Counted from the first letter of the stretch, positions 1 through 7,262 are shown. The stretch: 30,161 nt of DNA from an uncultured Collinsella sp. (GCA_900549245.1 URNQ01000003.1:1-30161), one strand, 5' to 3'. Notes: generated from the sequence alone by a model not told the origin. Program-made: numbers and translations.

Positions 1-2384
1 GCCGTTGCACCGGCTACAAGAAGATCATCGAGGGCATTGCGCTGGCCGCTGCGGTGCTCCGCGGCGAAAAGCAGATCGACGAGGATCTGGAGCGCGGCGA
101 CGACTACGGCGTGGGCAAGCGCGCCTTCCGTATCGACGTGCGCAAGAAGGTGCTCGGCGAGGGCAAGTATCCCGACGACATCGACGAGCTCGATCAGCCG
201 GGCCTGACCTACGCCAGCGCCGTGCGCTCCAAGTACCCGCGCGCTCGCGTGCTCTCCATCGATACCTCCAAGGCCGAGGCCCTGCCCGGTGTGGTGGGCA
301 TCCTGCGGGCCGAGGACGTGCCGGTCAACCAGGTCGGCCACCTTATCCAGGACTGGGATGTCATGATCGCCCAGGGCGATATTACCCGCTGCGTGGGCGA
401 TGCCATCGTGCTGGTGGTCGCCGAGGATGAGGCGACGCTCGAGAAGGCCAAGAAGCTCGTAAAGATCGATTACGAGCCGCTGGAGCCCGTGCGCAACATC
501 GCTGAGGCCAAGGCTGCCGACGCGCCGCGCCTGCACGACAGCTTCTTTGCCTTTGGCAACACGGTGGAGCTCAAGGACAACGTGTGCCAGAGCCGCCATG
601 TGACGCGCGGCGACGCCGCCAAGGCGCTGGCAGAGAGCGCGTTTACCGTGACGCAGCGCTTTACCACGCCTTTTACCGAGCATGCCTTCTTGGAGCCCGA
701 GTGCGCCGTTGCCTTCCCGTACAAGAACGGCGTCAAGGTGCAGTCGACCGACCAGGGCGCCTACGACACGCGCAAAGAGTGTGCCCACATGTTTGGCTGG
801 GACAACGAGCCCGAGCGCGTGGTCGTCGAGACCATGCTCGTGGGCGGCGGCTTTGGCGGCAAGGAGGACGTGTCCATCCAGCACCTGGCCGCGCTCGCCG
901 CATATAAGTTCCAGCGTCCGGTGAAGTGCAAGCTCACGCGCGCCGAGTCGCTCGCTTTCCATCCCAAGCGCCATGCCATGGACGGCGCCTTTACGCTGGG
1001 TTGCGACGCCGAGGGCAACTTTACCGGCCTGGACTGCGAGATCAACTTTGATACCGGCGCCTATGCGTCGCTATGCGGTCCGGTGCTCGAGCGCGCCTGC
1101 ACGCATGCCGTCGGTCCCTACAAGTACCAGAACACCGACATTCGCGGCTTTGGCTACTACACCAACAACCCGCCTGCCGGCGCGTACCGCGGCTTTGGCG
1201 TCTGCCAGTCCGAGTTTGCGCTCGAGAGTCTCATCGACCTGCTGGCAGAGAAGGTCGGCCTGGACCCGTGGGAGATCCGCTACCGTAACGCCATCGAGCC
1301 GGGTGAGGTTTTGCCCAACGGCCAGATTGCCGACTGCTCCACGGCGCTTAAGGAGACGCTGCTCGAGGTCAAGGATGCCTACTATGCGCATCCCGGACAC
1401 GCCGGCATTGCCTGCGCCATGAAGAATGCCGGCGTGGGCGTGGGCCTGCCCGATGCCGGCCGCTGCAAGATTCGCGTTGAGGGTGGCCGCGCCGTGGTCT
1501 ATGCCGCCACGTCCGACATCGGTCAGGGCTGCAACACCGTCTTTTTGCAGGATGTTGCCGAGGCATGCGGTCTGCCGCTGAGCTGCATTGCCAATGGCGA
1601 GTGCTCCACCGAGAACGCTCCCGACTCCGGCACCACGTCTGGCTCGCGCCAGACGGTCGTGACCGGCGAGGCCGTGCGCGGCGCCGCCTTCCTGCTGCGC
1701 GATGCCATGGTTGGCATCGAGGCTGGCAAGCCTGCGCCCGATACTCCCGTGAGTGCGCATGGTGACGGCGCCAAGATCGAGTACGACGATGGTCGTGCCT
1801 ATCAACTGCGCGCGCAGGAACTCGTCGCCGGCCAGGGTGTGCATCCTCAGGATCCCGTGGCCGCCATCAAGGCGCTCGAGGGATGCGAGTTTGGCTACGT
1901 GTACCTGGAGCCGACCGACAAGCTGGGTGCGGATGTTCCCAACCCCAAGAGCCACATCTGCTACGGATTTGCCACGCATGTGGTCATTCTGGACGATGAC
2001 GGCCGCGTGAGCGAGGTCTATGCCGCGCACGATTCCGGCAAGGTGGTCAACCCCATCTCCATCCAGGGTCAGATTGAAGGCGGCGTGCTCATGGGTATGG
2101 GCTATGCGCTTACCGAGGATTGGCCGCTCAAGGACTGCGTGCCCCAGGCAAGGTACGGCACGCTCGGGCTGTTCCGTGCGCCCGAGATTCCGGATATCCA
2201 CGCCATCTACGTGGAGAAGGACGAGCTGTTGCCCGTGGCATACGGCGGCAAGGGCATTGGAGAGATCGCAACGATCCCCACGGCGCCCGCCGTACAGAAC
2301 GCCTACCGCGCGTTTGACGGCAAGCTGCGTCCGGATCTGCCCATGGTGGATACGCCGTACAGCCGCGCTCGTCACCGCGGGTAG
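1..2384 (+). CDS. xdhD: Selenium-dependent xanthine dehydrogenase-like molybdenum hydroxylase, fused 2Fe-2S and Mo-binding subunit (5' partial)
   Basis: The reading frame is open from base 3 at the window edge, so the N-terminus is missing. It begins with RCTGYKKIIEG, the end of a CoxS/XdhC-type 2Fe-2S domain, and runs directly into a molybdopterin-binding chain, so this is a fused protein like E. coli XdhD (YgfN). Visible Mo-site motifs are GGGFGGKED (about 841-870), PPAGAYRGFGVCQ (about 1172-1210), DIGQGCNT (about 1517-1540), GTTSGSRQT (about 1630-1657) and YGGKGIGE (about 2241-2264), whose Glu matches the catalytic glutamate of xanthine dehydrogenases. About 790 residues follow the CTGY motif, which is normal for the family. 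Neighbouring ygeX/Y/W/Z, yqeB, yqeC and ygfJ homologues support a selenium-linked purine or related hydroxylase. The exact substrate cannot be read from sequence. No FAD subunit is visible. A strong terminator follows 70 bp after the stop. Confidence 0.88.
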   Translation, partial: RCTGYKKIIEGIALAAAVLRGEKQIDEDLERGDDYGVGKRAFRIDVRKKVLGEGKYPDDIDELDQPGLTYASAVRSKYPRARVLSIDTSKAEALPGVVGILRAEDVPVNQVGHLIQDWDVMIAQGDITRCVGDAIVLVVAEDEATLEKAKKLVKIDYEPLEPVRNIAEAKAADAPRLHDSFFAFGNTVELKDNVCQSRHVTRGDAAKALAESAFTVTQRFTTPFTEHAFLEPECAVAFPYKNGVKVQSTDQGAYDTRKECAHMFGWDNEPERVVVETMLVGGGFGGKEDVSIQHLAALAAYKFQRPVKCKLTRAESLAFHPKRHAMDGAFTLGCDAEGNFTGLDCEINFDTGAYASLCGPVLERACTHAVGPYKYQNTDIRGFGYYTNNPPAGAYRGFGVCQSEFALESLIDLLAEKVGLDPWEIRYRNAIEPGEVLPNGQIADCSTALKETLLEVKDAYYAHPGHAGIACAMKNAGVGVGLPDAGRCKIRVEGGRAVVYAATSDIGQGCNTVFLQDVAEACGLPLSCIANGECSTENAPDSGTTSGSRQTVVTGEAVRGAAFLLRDAMVGIEAGKPAPDTPVSAHGDGAKIEYDDGRAYQLRAQELVAGQGVHPQDPVAAIKALEGCEFGYVYLEPTDKLGADVPNPKSHICYGFATHVVILDDDGRVSEVYAAHDSGKVVNPISIQGQIEGGVLMGMGYALTEDWPLKDCVPQARYGTLGLFRAPEIPDIHAIYVEKDELLPVAYGGKGIGEIATIPTAPAVQNAYRAFDGKLRPDLPMVDTPYSRARHRG

Positions 2385-2452
2385 AGTAGAGCGCGGACGG
2401 CCATCGCTGACTGCCGCCTGCGCTTGCCATCAACTGTATAAGCTGCGCCTTT

Positions 2453-2488
2453 GGCCCCGGCTCCATCGCGAGCCGGGGCCTTTTGTTT
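2453..2488 (+). terminator. Rho-independent terminator after xdhD
   Basis: A perfect 10-bp stem (2453-2462 with 2471-2480, ggccccggct/agccggggcc) has an 8-nt loop and is followed by ttttgttt. It ends the hydroxylase transcript and isolates it from the accessory patch downstream. Confidence 0.9.
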
Positions 2489-2517
2489 GGAGCGGAGGCA
2501 GCATCCCGGAATTGGCG

Positions 2518-2542
2518 CTCAGAATGGGGTGCAGTTTCCGGA
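2518..2542 (+). repeat. Partial copy of the TGGGACG..TTTCC palindromic element, left of the ATPase
   Basis: These 25 bases match 4134-4158 at 20 positions (shared core ctcaga.tggg..gca.tttccgg). The corresponding right-hand arm is not well preserved here. Together with the two copies at 4081-4186 it brackets the ATPase gene at 2667-4058. Confidence 0.45.
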
Positions 2543-2595
2543 GCGGTCCACGTGCGGTGGTGTACTGCCCCCTTTTGTGTGCGTCGGTCGTCGAA

Positions 2596-2651
2596 TTACG
2601 TTATAGCTAGCTATATTATAGGAAGGTATAATATAGCTAGCTATAACGTAA
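2596..2651. promoter_or_regulatory. 25-bp perfect inverted repeat (putative operator/promoter) upstream of AAA ATPase
   Basis: Bases 2596-2620 are the exact reverse complement of 2627-2651, with the 6-nt spacer ggaagg. Each arm carries its own 14-bp palindrome TATAGCTAGCTATA (2602-2615 and 2632-2645, centres 30 bp apart). A TATAAT hexamer lies at 2627-2632, and by symmetry one occurs on the other strand. The repeat ends next to the ribosome-binding site (aaggaagg, 2651-2658) of the ATPase. This fits an operator overlapping a -10 element. A cruciform or an mRNA 5' hairpin is an alternative. Confidence 0.6.
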
Positions 2652-2666
2652 AGGAAGGATGGCCCT

Positions 2667-4058
2667 ATGTTTATCGGAAGAACAGCGGAAATGTCCGAGC
2701 TCAATCGACTGTATGGCACGGGCTCCTTTGAAATGCCTGTGATTTACGGCCGCCGTCGTGTGGGTAAAACGCGCCTTATCACAGAGTTCATCCAAGGCAA
2801 GAAGGCTATTTACTTTCAAGCTCGTCGTACCAATGCGGAGGCAAACCTGCACGGCTTTAGCCAGGCGATACTTGCAGGCTCGGTTGGTGCTGCAGGCGTG
2901 TCGTTTCGTAGTTTTGACGAAGCGTTCGATGCATTGGCCACCATGGCTCGCGCGGAACGTTTGATTGTCGTGATTGACGAGTATCCCTATCTCGCCCAAT
3001 CGAATCCCGAAATCAGCTCGTTGCTGCAAGACAAGATCGACCACTTATACAAAGAGACCAGGCTCATGCTGATTCTATGCGGCTCGTCTCTTTCGTTTAT
3101 GGAGGAACAGGTGTTGGGCTACGAGAGCCCACTATACGGTAGGCGTACGGCCCAGTTTAAGATCATGCCGCTTGATTTTACGACGACCCTCGGCCTGTGG
3201 CAGAGCATGAGTCGCGAAGACGCTGCAGTTTGCTATGGTATGATGGGCGGCATTCCTGCTTATATCGAGAAAGTCGATCCTGCCGCACCGCTCAAGGACA
3301 ACATCAAACGTCTTTTTCTTACTCCTACGGGCTATCTCTTTGAGGAGCCGAGTAACCTGCTAATGCAAGAGTGCCGCAATCCCGAGCAATATGATGCGAT
3401 CGTGCAAGCAATTGCTCAGGGGCGCTCGAAGATCTCGGAGATTGCGAGCTCTACGGGAATCCCTGCGAGCAACGTAAAGAGCTATGTGGATAAGCTGGCG
3501 TCGCTTGGGATTGTCGAGCGCGAGCTGCCCCTAAACGAGACGAGCAATAAGCGGGCCGTGTATCTACTGAGCGACCAGATGTTTAGGTTCTGGTACAAGT
3601 TTGTTCCGCAGAACATCGGGCTGATTCAAAACGATATGGCCGAGATGGCGTATAAGCGCATTGAGCCGCACATATCGGATTACATGGGTACGGTCTTTGA
3701 GCTTATATGCAAACAATACGTGTACGAACTCGCGCGCGCGGGCCAGCTCGATGTGGTTCCGGCGAGCGTCGGGCGCTGGTGGGGGACGGATAATCGCACG
3801 CATACGCAGGAAGAAATCGACTTGATTGTTGACGATGGCGAGGGCACTGCACTGTTTGCGGAGTGCAAATGGCGCAATGAACCGGCGGGCGAGGATGTTC
3901 TGGAAAAGCTCGTGTACCGAAGCGAGCTCTTTAGGCGGCAGCATAAAAGCTACGTGATCTTCTCGAAGCGTGGCTTTACGCAGGGATGTCGGGATGCCGC
4001 GGAGAGCAGGGGAGACGTCAAGCTGATCTCGTTTGTCGAGATGTGCGAGCGGAGATAA
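2667..4058 (+). CDS. AAA-family ATPase with C-terminal DUF234 / PD-(D/E)XK-like domain
   Basis: The protein has 463 residues. It starts at ATG 2667, 8 nt after aaggaagg. An archaeal-type ATPase domain opens with MFIGRTAEM, with Walker A GRRRVGKT at residues 28-35 and Walker B IVVIDEYPYL with D104/E105. A winged-helix segment (about residues 257-300, ISEIASSTGIPASNVKSYVD) follows. The C-terminus carries the DUF234 signature, EEIDLIV...FAECKWRNEP, which resembles a PD-(D/E)XK nuclease core. Proteins of this family are widespread in gut bacteria and archaea; their cellular role is unsettled, with defence, toxin-like and mobile-element roles proposed. No partner gene is adjacent. Codon use is less G+C-biased than in the flanking metabolic genes, and palindromic repeats lie on both sides, which suggests acquisition as a unit. 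The winged helix and the upstream palindromes make autoregulation plausible. Confidence 0.85.
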   Translation: MFIGRTAEMSELNRLYGTGSFEMPVIYGRRRVGKTRLITEFIQGKKAIYFQARRTNAEANLHGFSQAILAGSVGAAGVSFRSFDEAFDALATMARAERLIVVIDEYPYLAQSNPEISSLLQDKIDHLYKETRLMLILCGSSLSFMEEQVLGYESPLYGRRTAQFKIMPLDFTTTLGLWQSMSREDAAVCYGMMGGIPAYIEKVDPAAPLKDNIKRLFLTPTGYLFEEPSNLLMQECRNPEQYDAIVQAIAQGRSKISEIASSTGIPASNVKSYVDKLASLGIVERELPLNETSNKRAVYLLSDQMFRFWYKFVPQNIGLIQNDMAEMAYKRIEPHISDYMGTVFELICKQYVYELARAGQLDVVPASVGRWWGTDNRTHTQEEIDLIVDDGEGTALFAECKWRNEPAGEDVLEKLVYRSELFRRQHKSYVIFSKRGFTQGCRDAAESRGDVKLISFVEMCERR

Positions 4059-4080
4059 CCAAGCGCGCTCTGATGTGATG

Positions 4081-4124
4081 CTCGGAATGGGACGCGCTTT
4101 CCCTTTGGCGGAAAGCGCGTCCCA
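4081..4124. repeat. Palindromic element copy 1 (15-bp perfect arms)
   Basis: Arm tgggacgcgctttcc (4088-4102) pairs perfectly with 4110-4124 across a 7-nt loop. No T-run follows, so it is not a classical terminator. It is the better preserved of two adjacent copies just after the ATPase stop. Confidence 0.75.
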
Positions 4125-4133
4125 GATTTCGGC

Positions 4134-4186
4134 CTCAGAGTGGGACGCATTTTCCGGTAGAGGCCTGGAGCGGAAAGCACGTCCCA
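4134..4186. repeat. Palindromic element copy 2 (imperfect arms)
   Basis: Arm tgggacgcattttccg (4141-4156) pairs with 4171-4186 with three mismatches. The 5' flank ctcagag corresponds to ctcggaa of copy 1 and ctcagaa of the partial copy at 2518. Copies 1 and 2 lie in tandem about 53 bp apart. Confidence 0.7.
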
Positions 4187-4261
4187 GAATCCGGGCAATT
4201 CGCTGGTCCGGTGGTTGAGCAAGCGCCGCGCCAAGGATGCCGAGCGTAAAACCTACAATGA

Positions 4262-4696
4262 AAACGGCGTAAAAACTGCATTGAGAATGGCGTAATTTCG
4301 CAGGATGACGTCGCCCGCTGGTGCTGCAGGAGCGGTGACCTGCAAACCTTGGGTTTTCGGACGAGCTTGCGCGAGAGAGCAGGCCAGTATGTGCGCTCGA
4401 AGGCCCGCGTTCGCGTGCGCCCCAAGCGCTACTTCTGTGACCCGTCACTTGCGGCGGCGTTGCTGGGGGCTACCCCTGAGCGGCTGCTTGGCGATATGCA
4501 AACGCTGGGGATGCTCTTTGAGAATCTCATCCTGCGCGACGTGCGCGTGTTCCTTTCCACCTACGGCGGTGTCGACAACAGTGTTCATTATTTCCGAGAT
4601 GAGAAGGGCCTTGAGGTCGATCTGATCGTTGAGCACGACGGGCATTGGGGAGGCGGCGGCGTCGACAGTTCGATAACGCCACCGCTCTGTTTCTAA
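4262..4696 (+). pseudogene. Remnant of a DUF4143-type AAA ATPase (C-terminal part only)
   Basis: The frame is open from 4262 to the stop at 4694-4696. It contains a typical DUF4143 stretch, RVRPKRYFCDPSLAAALLGA, followed by GDMQTLGMLFENLILRDVRV, HYFRDEKGLEVDLIVE and HDGHWG (about 4400-4650). The whole P-loop domain is missing, and the expected ending of the type WGAIEVKLG is replaced by WGGGGVDSSITPPLCF, so both ends are lost. An earlier GDLQTLGF motif (4334-4357) mimics the later GDMQTLGM, suggesting two fused fragments of related genes or an internal rearrangement. No ribosome-binding site with a credible start is visible. The first possible in-frame start, TTG 4349, is probably meaningless. 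Confidence 0.7.
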
Positions 4697-5115
4697 ATCA
4701 TTGCAATCCCGCGCACGGCACTCAGCAGCTCGTACTCCCTTTGACTCCACTGGCGCAGCTCGACAGCCTCGACGGCATCGCGGCACAGGTCCAGGAACAC
4801 CTCGGCTCCCTCACAGAAGTACTCACGGGCAAAGGCTCCGGACCCGCTTGCGACACACGCGCCGTCGGCAAAGAGCTTCCAGCTAGACGGCTCGCGCGAG
4901 TCGTCTCCGAGCAGCTGAATCTGCAGTACGTGCGGATTGCCGGTAGTGCAAAGCACTTCCTCGAGTTTCTGCACCGTAAAGCGCATCTGGTGGGAGAGCC
5001 TGCTCTTGACCATGGCCGAGGCGTAGCCGTTCGGCTTGTCCAGAAGATGCATTCGTTTTGGCTTGGCTGTCAGGTTGTGGAAGTTGCGCTCGCTGCGCAC
5101 GGAGAAATTGTCCAT
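4693..5115 (-). CDS. Hypothetical protein, 140 aa, function unknown
   Basis: I do not recognise a family. The start is ATG at 5115 (MDNFSVRSERNFHN), chosen because AAAGGAG on the minus strand (5121-5127) sits 5 nt upstream; the frame stays open to 5235, but nothing there looks like a better start. The protein is soluble, with no signal peptide or membrane segment. It is basic in the N-terminal third (KPKRMHLLDKP, KSRLSHQMRF) and acidic and cysteine-containing in the C-terminal half (CEGAEVFLDLCRDAVEAVEL). It overlaps the DUF4143 remnant by 4 bases tail-to-tail and lies in the repeat-rich accessory patch, so lateral origin is possible. Confidence 0.6.
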   Translation of the reverse strand: MDNFSVRSERNFHNLTAKPKRMHLLDKPNGYASAMVKSRLSHQMRFTVQKLEEVLCTTGNPHVLQIQLLGDDSREPSSWKLFADGACVASGSGAFAREYFCEGAEVFLDLCRDAVEAVELRQWSQREYELLSAVRGIAMI

Positions 5116-5293
5116 ACGGACTCCTTTCATCGATGTTGGCAGGGCCACCGTGCCTCTTGGCCGGTTGGCGTCGGGATCGTGGAGCCAACTCTCTACCCCG
5201 ACTCTGGATAAAACGCGCCCACTCCTTGCGGGCAAGAGGAAGTTTATCAGCGTGTACGGACGGAAATCAAACGCCGCCTGCGAAATGACGCGT

Positions 5294-5317
5294 GAACGGC
5301 GTTAGTTTCCCAGGTGA
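5294..5317 (+). repeat. Diverged copy of the 24-bp sequence at 4285-4308
   Basis: The sequence gaacggcgttagtttcccag matches gaatggcgtaatttcgcagg apart from a few substitutions and two single-base gaps. The partner lies inside the open frame of the DUF4143 remnant, so this is probably another scrap of a related element. Confidence 0.35.
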
Positions 5318-5333
5318 TTATTCGGCTTTCATC

Positions 5334-5410
5334 CGGAAAAGTGTCGAAATGGGCACTTTAAAACTTCGGAAAAGTGTCAAATTCGATAGGCAAATTATCC
5401 GGAAAAGTGT
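5334..5410 (+). repeat. Three direct repeats CGGAAAAGTGT with exact 33-bp period
   Basis: Identical 11-mers begin at 5334, 5367 and 5400. The 22-bp spacers differ from each other. The period is a multiple of three, so all copies fall in one frame (RKSV). Three copies with short repeats are too few and too short for a CRISPR array. Binding-site repeats or the relic of a repetitive coding sequence are possible. Confidence 0.6.
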
Positions 5411-5480
5411 AGCTGGATGACAAAACGGCACTTAGAAGTCGGTGCTGGATGCGGGATCCTGCGGCCGCCTTCAGCCCTCG

Positions 5481-6485
5481 CTACTCGTCGTCCCCGTCGT
5501 TGGGGTCGCCCTTGAGGGTGTTGATGTCCAGGTACTCGTCATCGTCCTCTTTTTGCTGGGTCTCCGACTCCGCTTGGGTGGGGCCGCGGAACAGCTGGAA
5601 TCCCTCAAACGCAATGGCGCCGAGCAGGGCAATGACAATGGCGATAAAGGCAACCTTGACTGCCTGCGGAAATTCCGAGAAACGCAGCGCCTTTTCCTCG
5701 GCGTAATAATCGGCGAAGCGCTCTTCGCCCGTGCTTTTGGTATACGCCGGCGCGGACGCGGCCTCCGGGTCATATTCCGGCGCAGGCGTGGCGGCGTACG
5801 GATCGTTGAGATAATCGCTTGATGCGGTGCCATAATCCTCGGTCTCGATGCGATCGTTGCCTGCATAGCCATCGGAATAATCGGAATATGCCGCACCGCC
5901 CTCATAGTCCGCGGCGCTCGTGTTGGCGGCAAAAAGCGGGTTAACTGGAACATCGAGCGCCGGCATGCCGGTAGAGGTCTCATCCAGATCGGCTGCAGCC
6001 CAGGAATCGTAGGCAACCTGATGGGCAACGGGCTCATCGAGCCTTGCGACCGGAGGCTTGCGTGCCGCGGGAACGGGCAACTGCTGGGCGTTGTGCATAA
6101 CGGTGCTGTCGGCCGATTTGCCCTGCGTCGCTGCAGCGAGAAATGCCGCCGTCTCGGACGGGTCACTTGCGGGGCGGGGAGCTGGTGTGGGCGCCGAAGT
6201 GGGTGCGGGCGCCGAAGTGGGTGCGGGCGTAGGCGTGGGCGTCGAAACAGGCGACTGCGCAGGAGTCGGCGCAGGTGCGGACTTAGGCGCAAGTGCGGGA
6301 TTGGGGCTTGACGGGCGAGCCCCGCCGCCCATGAGTTCGTCGGCGGTCCACGGGCGATCATCCATCACATCGTCAAGGCTCAGTGAAAACAGGTCGTCTT
6401 CACCCTCATCGAACATGCGGTGCACATGTCCACCAATTGCCGGAATCAATCCGCGACCGGTGCATGATGCCTTGCTCAACGCCAT
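5481..6485 (-). CDS. Proline/alanine-rich single-pass membrane protein, function unknown
   Basis: The protein has 334 residues. The start is ATG 6485 (MALSKASCTGRG) behind minus-strand aaagggtgg. An acidic N-terminal stretch (DEGEDDLFSLSLDDVMDD) is followed by a low-complexity Pro/Ala/Thr/Ser linker (plus-strand bases about 6170-6310, repeats of APTSAPAPTS type) and an Asp/Tyr/Ala-rich region. One hydrophobic segment (VAFIAIVIALLGAIAFEGF, about residues 280-300) is followed by an acidic tail ending in DPNDGDDE. Without a signal peptide, the long N-terminal part is probably cytoplasmic and the short acidic tail outside. No catalytic motif is seen. A divisome, cell-envelope or sensor-anchor role cannot be told apart. 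It is not obviously part of the purine island. Confidence 0.7.
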   Translation of the reverse strand: MALSKASCTGRGLIPAIGGHVHRMFDEGEDDLFSLSLDDVMDDRPWTADELMGGGARPSSPNPALAPKSAPAPTPAQSPVSTPTPTPAPTSAPAPTSAPTPAPRPASDPSETAAFLAAATQGKSADSTVMHNAQQLPVPAARKPPVARLDEPVAHQVAYDSWAAADLDETSTGMPALDVPVNPLFAANTSAADYEGGAAYSDYSDGYAGNDRIETEDYGTASSDYLNDPYAATPAPEYDPEAASAPAYTKSTGEERFADYYAEEKALRFSEFPQAVKVAFIAIVIALLGAIAFEGFQLFRGPTQAESETQQKEDDDEYLDINTLKGDPNDGDDE

Positions 6486-6519
6486 TCTGTTCCACCCTTT
6501 CGAAATACTAATGACATCG

Positions 6520-6525
6520 ATTATA
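6520..6525 (-). promoter_or_regulatory. Possible -10 element for the Pro-rich membrane protein gene
   Basis: A perfect TATAAT on the minus strand lies 34 bp upstream of ATG 6485, the right distance for a short leader. No good -35 hexamer is visible. Confidence 0.35.
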
Positions 6526-6608
6526 TGGAACTTTCCAAGCGGCTCGGTCTTGGATTCATGCTTTCCAGAACTCGCGCCCAAAAGGGGAGGGGCAATCCAG
6601 GCGAGTGC

Positions 6609-7262
6609 CTACTTGTCGCCTGCTGCCGCCTTGGCCTCATTGAGGTAGCTATAGAAGCTATACTTGGAGATGCCAAAGAACTCGCAGGCGCGTTCGCTCG
6701 ACTTGGAAATGAGGAAGGCGCCGCGACGGTCGAGGTAGCCAATGGCACGAATGCGCTCGTCTTTGGTCATGAGCGCCGCGGGCTTGCCCACAAACTGCTC
6801 GCACTCGTGCAGCAGGTCCTCGAGCAGGTCTCCGATGTTCTTGGTAATGGGCTCGGGCTCGGTATAGCCCGTGCCGCCGGTGCCGGTAAAGGCGTCGAGC
6901 GAACGCTCAAAAGCCTTCATGAGCGTAATGTCAAAGTTAATGCCCAAAATGCCGACGGGCTTGCCCTCGTCGTTGCGGATAAAGATGGTCGAGGACTTGA
7001 GCAGCTTGCCATCGGCGGTTTTGGTGAGGTATGGCTCGCGGTCGTGCACGTCGGTGGTGCCCTCGTGCATGGACTCAAGCACAATATGGCTGGGGCCGTC
7101 ACCCAGTTTGCGCCCGCTGACGTGGCCGTTTTCGATCACTACGATGGAGTGGTCCACGTCCTCGGTCTCCAGATCGTGGACGACGACTTCGCAGTTGGGG
7201 CCAAATTGGAGCGCCAGGCCGTGTGCGAGGCGCTTGTAAAACTCAATCTGTGCGGGGGTCAT
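6609..7262 (-). CDS. YheO/DauR-like PAS-domain transcriptional regulator
   Basis: The protein has 217 residues and starts at ATG 7262 behind minus-strand aggaagg. The N-terminal YheO-like PAS domain (about residues 5-115) shows CEVVVHDLE, SIVVIENGHVSGR, DREPYLTKTADGKLLKSSTIFIRN and GILGINFDIT. The C-terminal HTH_22-type helix-turn-helix (about residues 165-215) shows MTKDERIRAIGYLDRRGAFL followed by FFGISKYSFYSYLNEAK. The family (YheO, DauR) contains regulators of amino-acid catabolism that sense small molecules. It is transcribed divergently from dpaL across 277 bp that contain two matched palindromes, so it is the likely regulator of the dpaL-ygeY-ygeW genes; the ligand might be a pathway intermediate. 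Function is assigned from family and context. Confidence 0.88.
   Translation of the reverse strand: MTPAQIEFYKRLAHGLALQFGPNCEVVVHDLETEDVDHSIVVIENGHVSGRKLGDGPSHIVLESMHEGTTDVHDREPYLTKTADGKLLKSSTIFIRNDEGKPVGILGINFDITLMKAFERSLDAFTGTGGTGYTEPEPITKNIGDLLEDLLHECEQFVGKPAALMTKDERIRAIGYLDRRGAFLISKSSERACEFFGISKYSFYSYLNEAKAAAGDK

Larger units (their letters stand above)
5116..5480. other. 365-bp intergenic region with direct repeats, no clear gene
   Basis: It holds the ribosome-binding site of the minus-strand gene ending at 4693, a short sequence (5294-5317) resembling 4285-4308, and three CGGAAAAGTGT repeats (5334-5410). A 43-codon frame, GTG 5292 to TGA near 5420, spans the repeats and reads RKSV three times; it has no convincing ribosome-binding site. 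No RNA gene is seen. Confidence 0.5.

Noticed and set aside
1..2384. Selenocysteine (in-frame TGA) in the selenium-dependent hydroxylase
   Set aside because: The frame has no internal TGA; in this enzyme class selenium is a labile cofactor ligand, not selenocysteine.
4088..4186. Tandem terminators after the ATPase
   Set aside because: The stems are strong but no T-run follows either one, so they were recorded as repeats.
4200..4290. Short coding tails on either strand between the palindromes and the DUF4143 remnant
   Set aside because: Both strands have short plausible-looking peptides but no start, ribosome-binding site or recognisable domain.
4645..5211. Plus-strand frame of 188 codons opposite the unknown 140-aa gene
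   Set aside because: It has no ribosome-binding site, and the minus-strand gene has AAAGGAG with good spacing and a more normal composition.
5334..5410. CRISPR array
   Set aside because: Only three 11-bp repeats, no leader and no cas genes.
5442..6648. Plus-strand frames opposite the Pro/Ala-rich protein (5442-5822, 6058-6648)
   Set aside because: Their Gly/Val repeats are the complement of the Pro/Ala linker codons; the minus strand has the start signal and a proper membrane segment.
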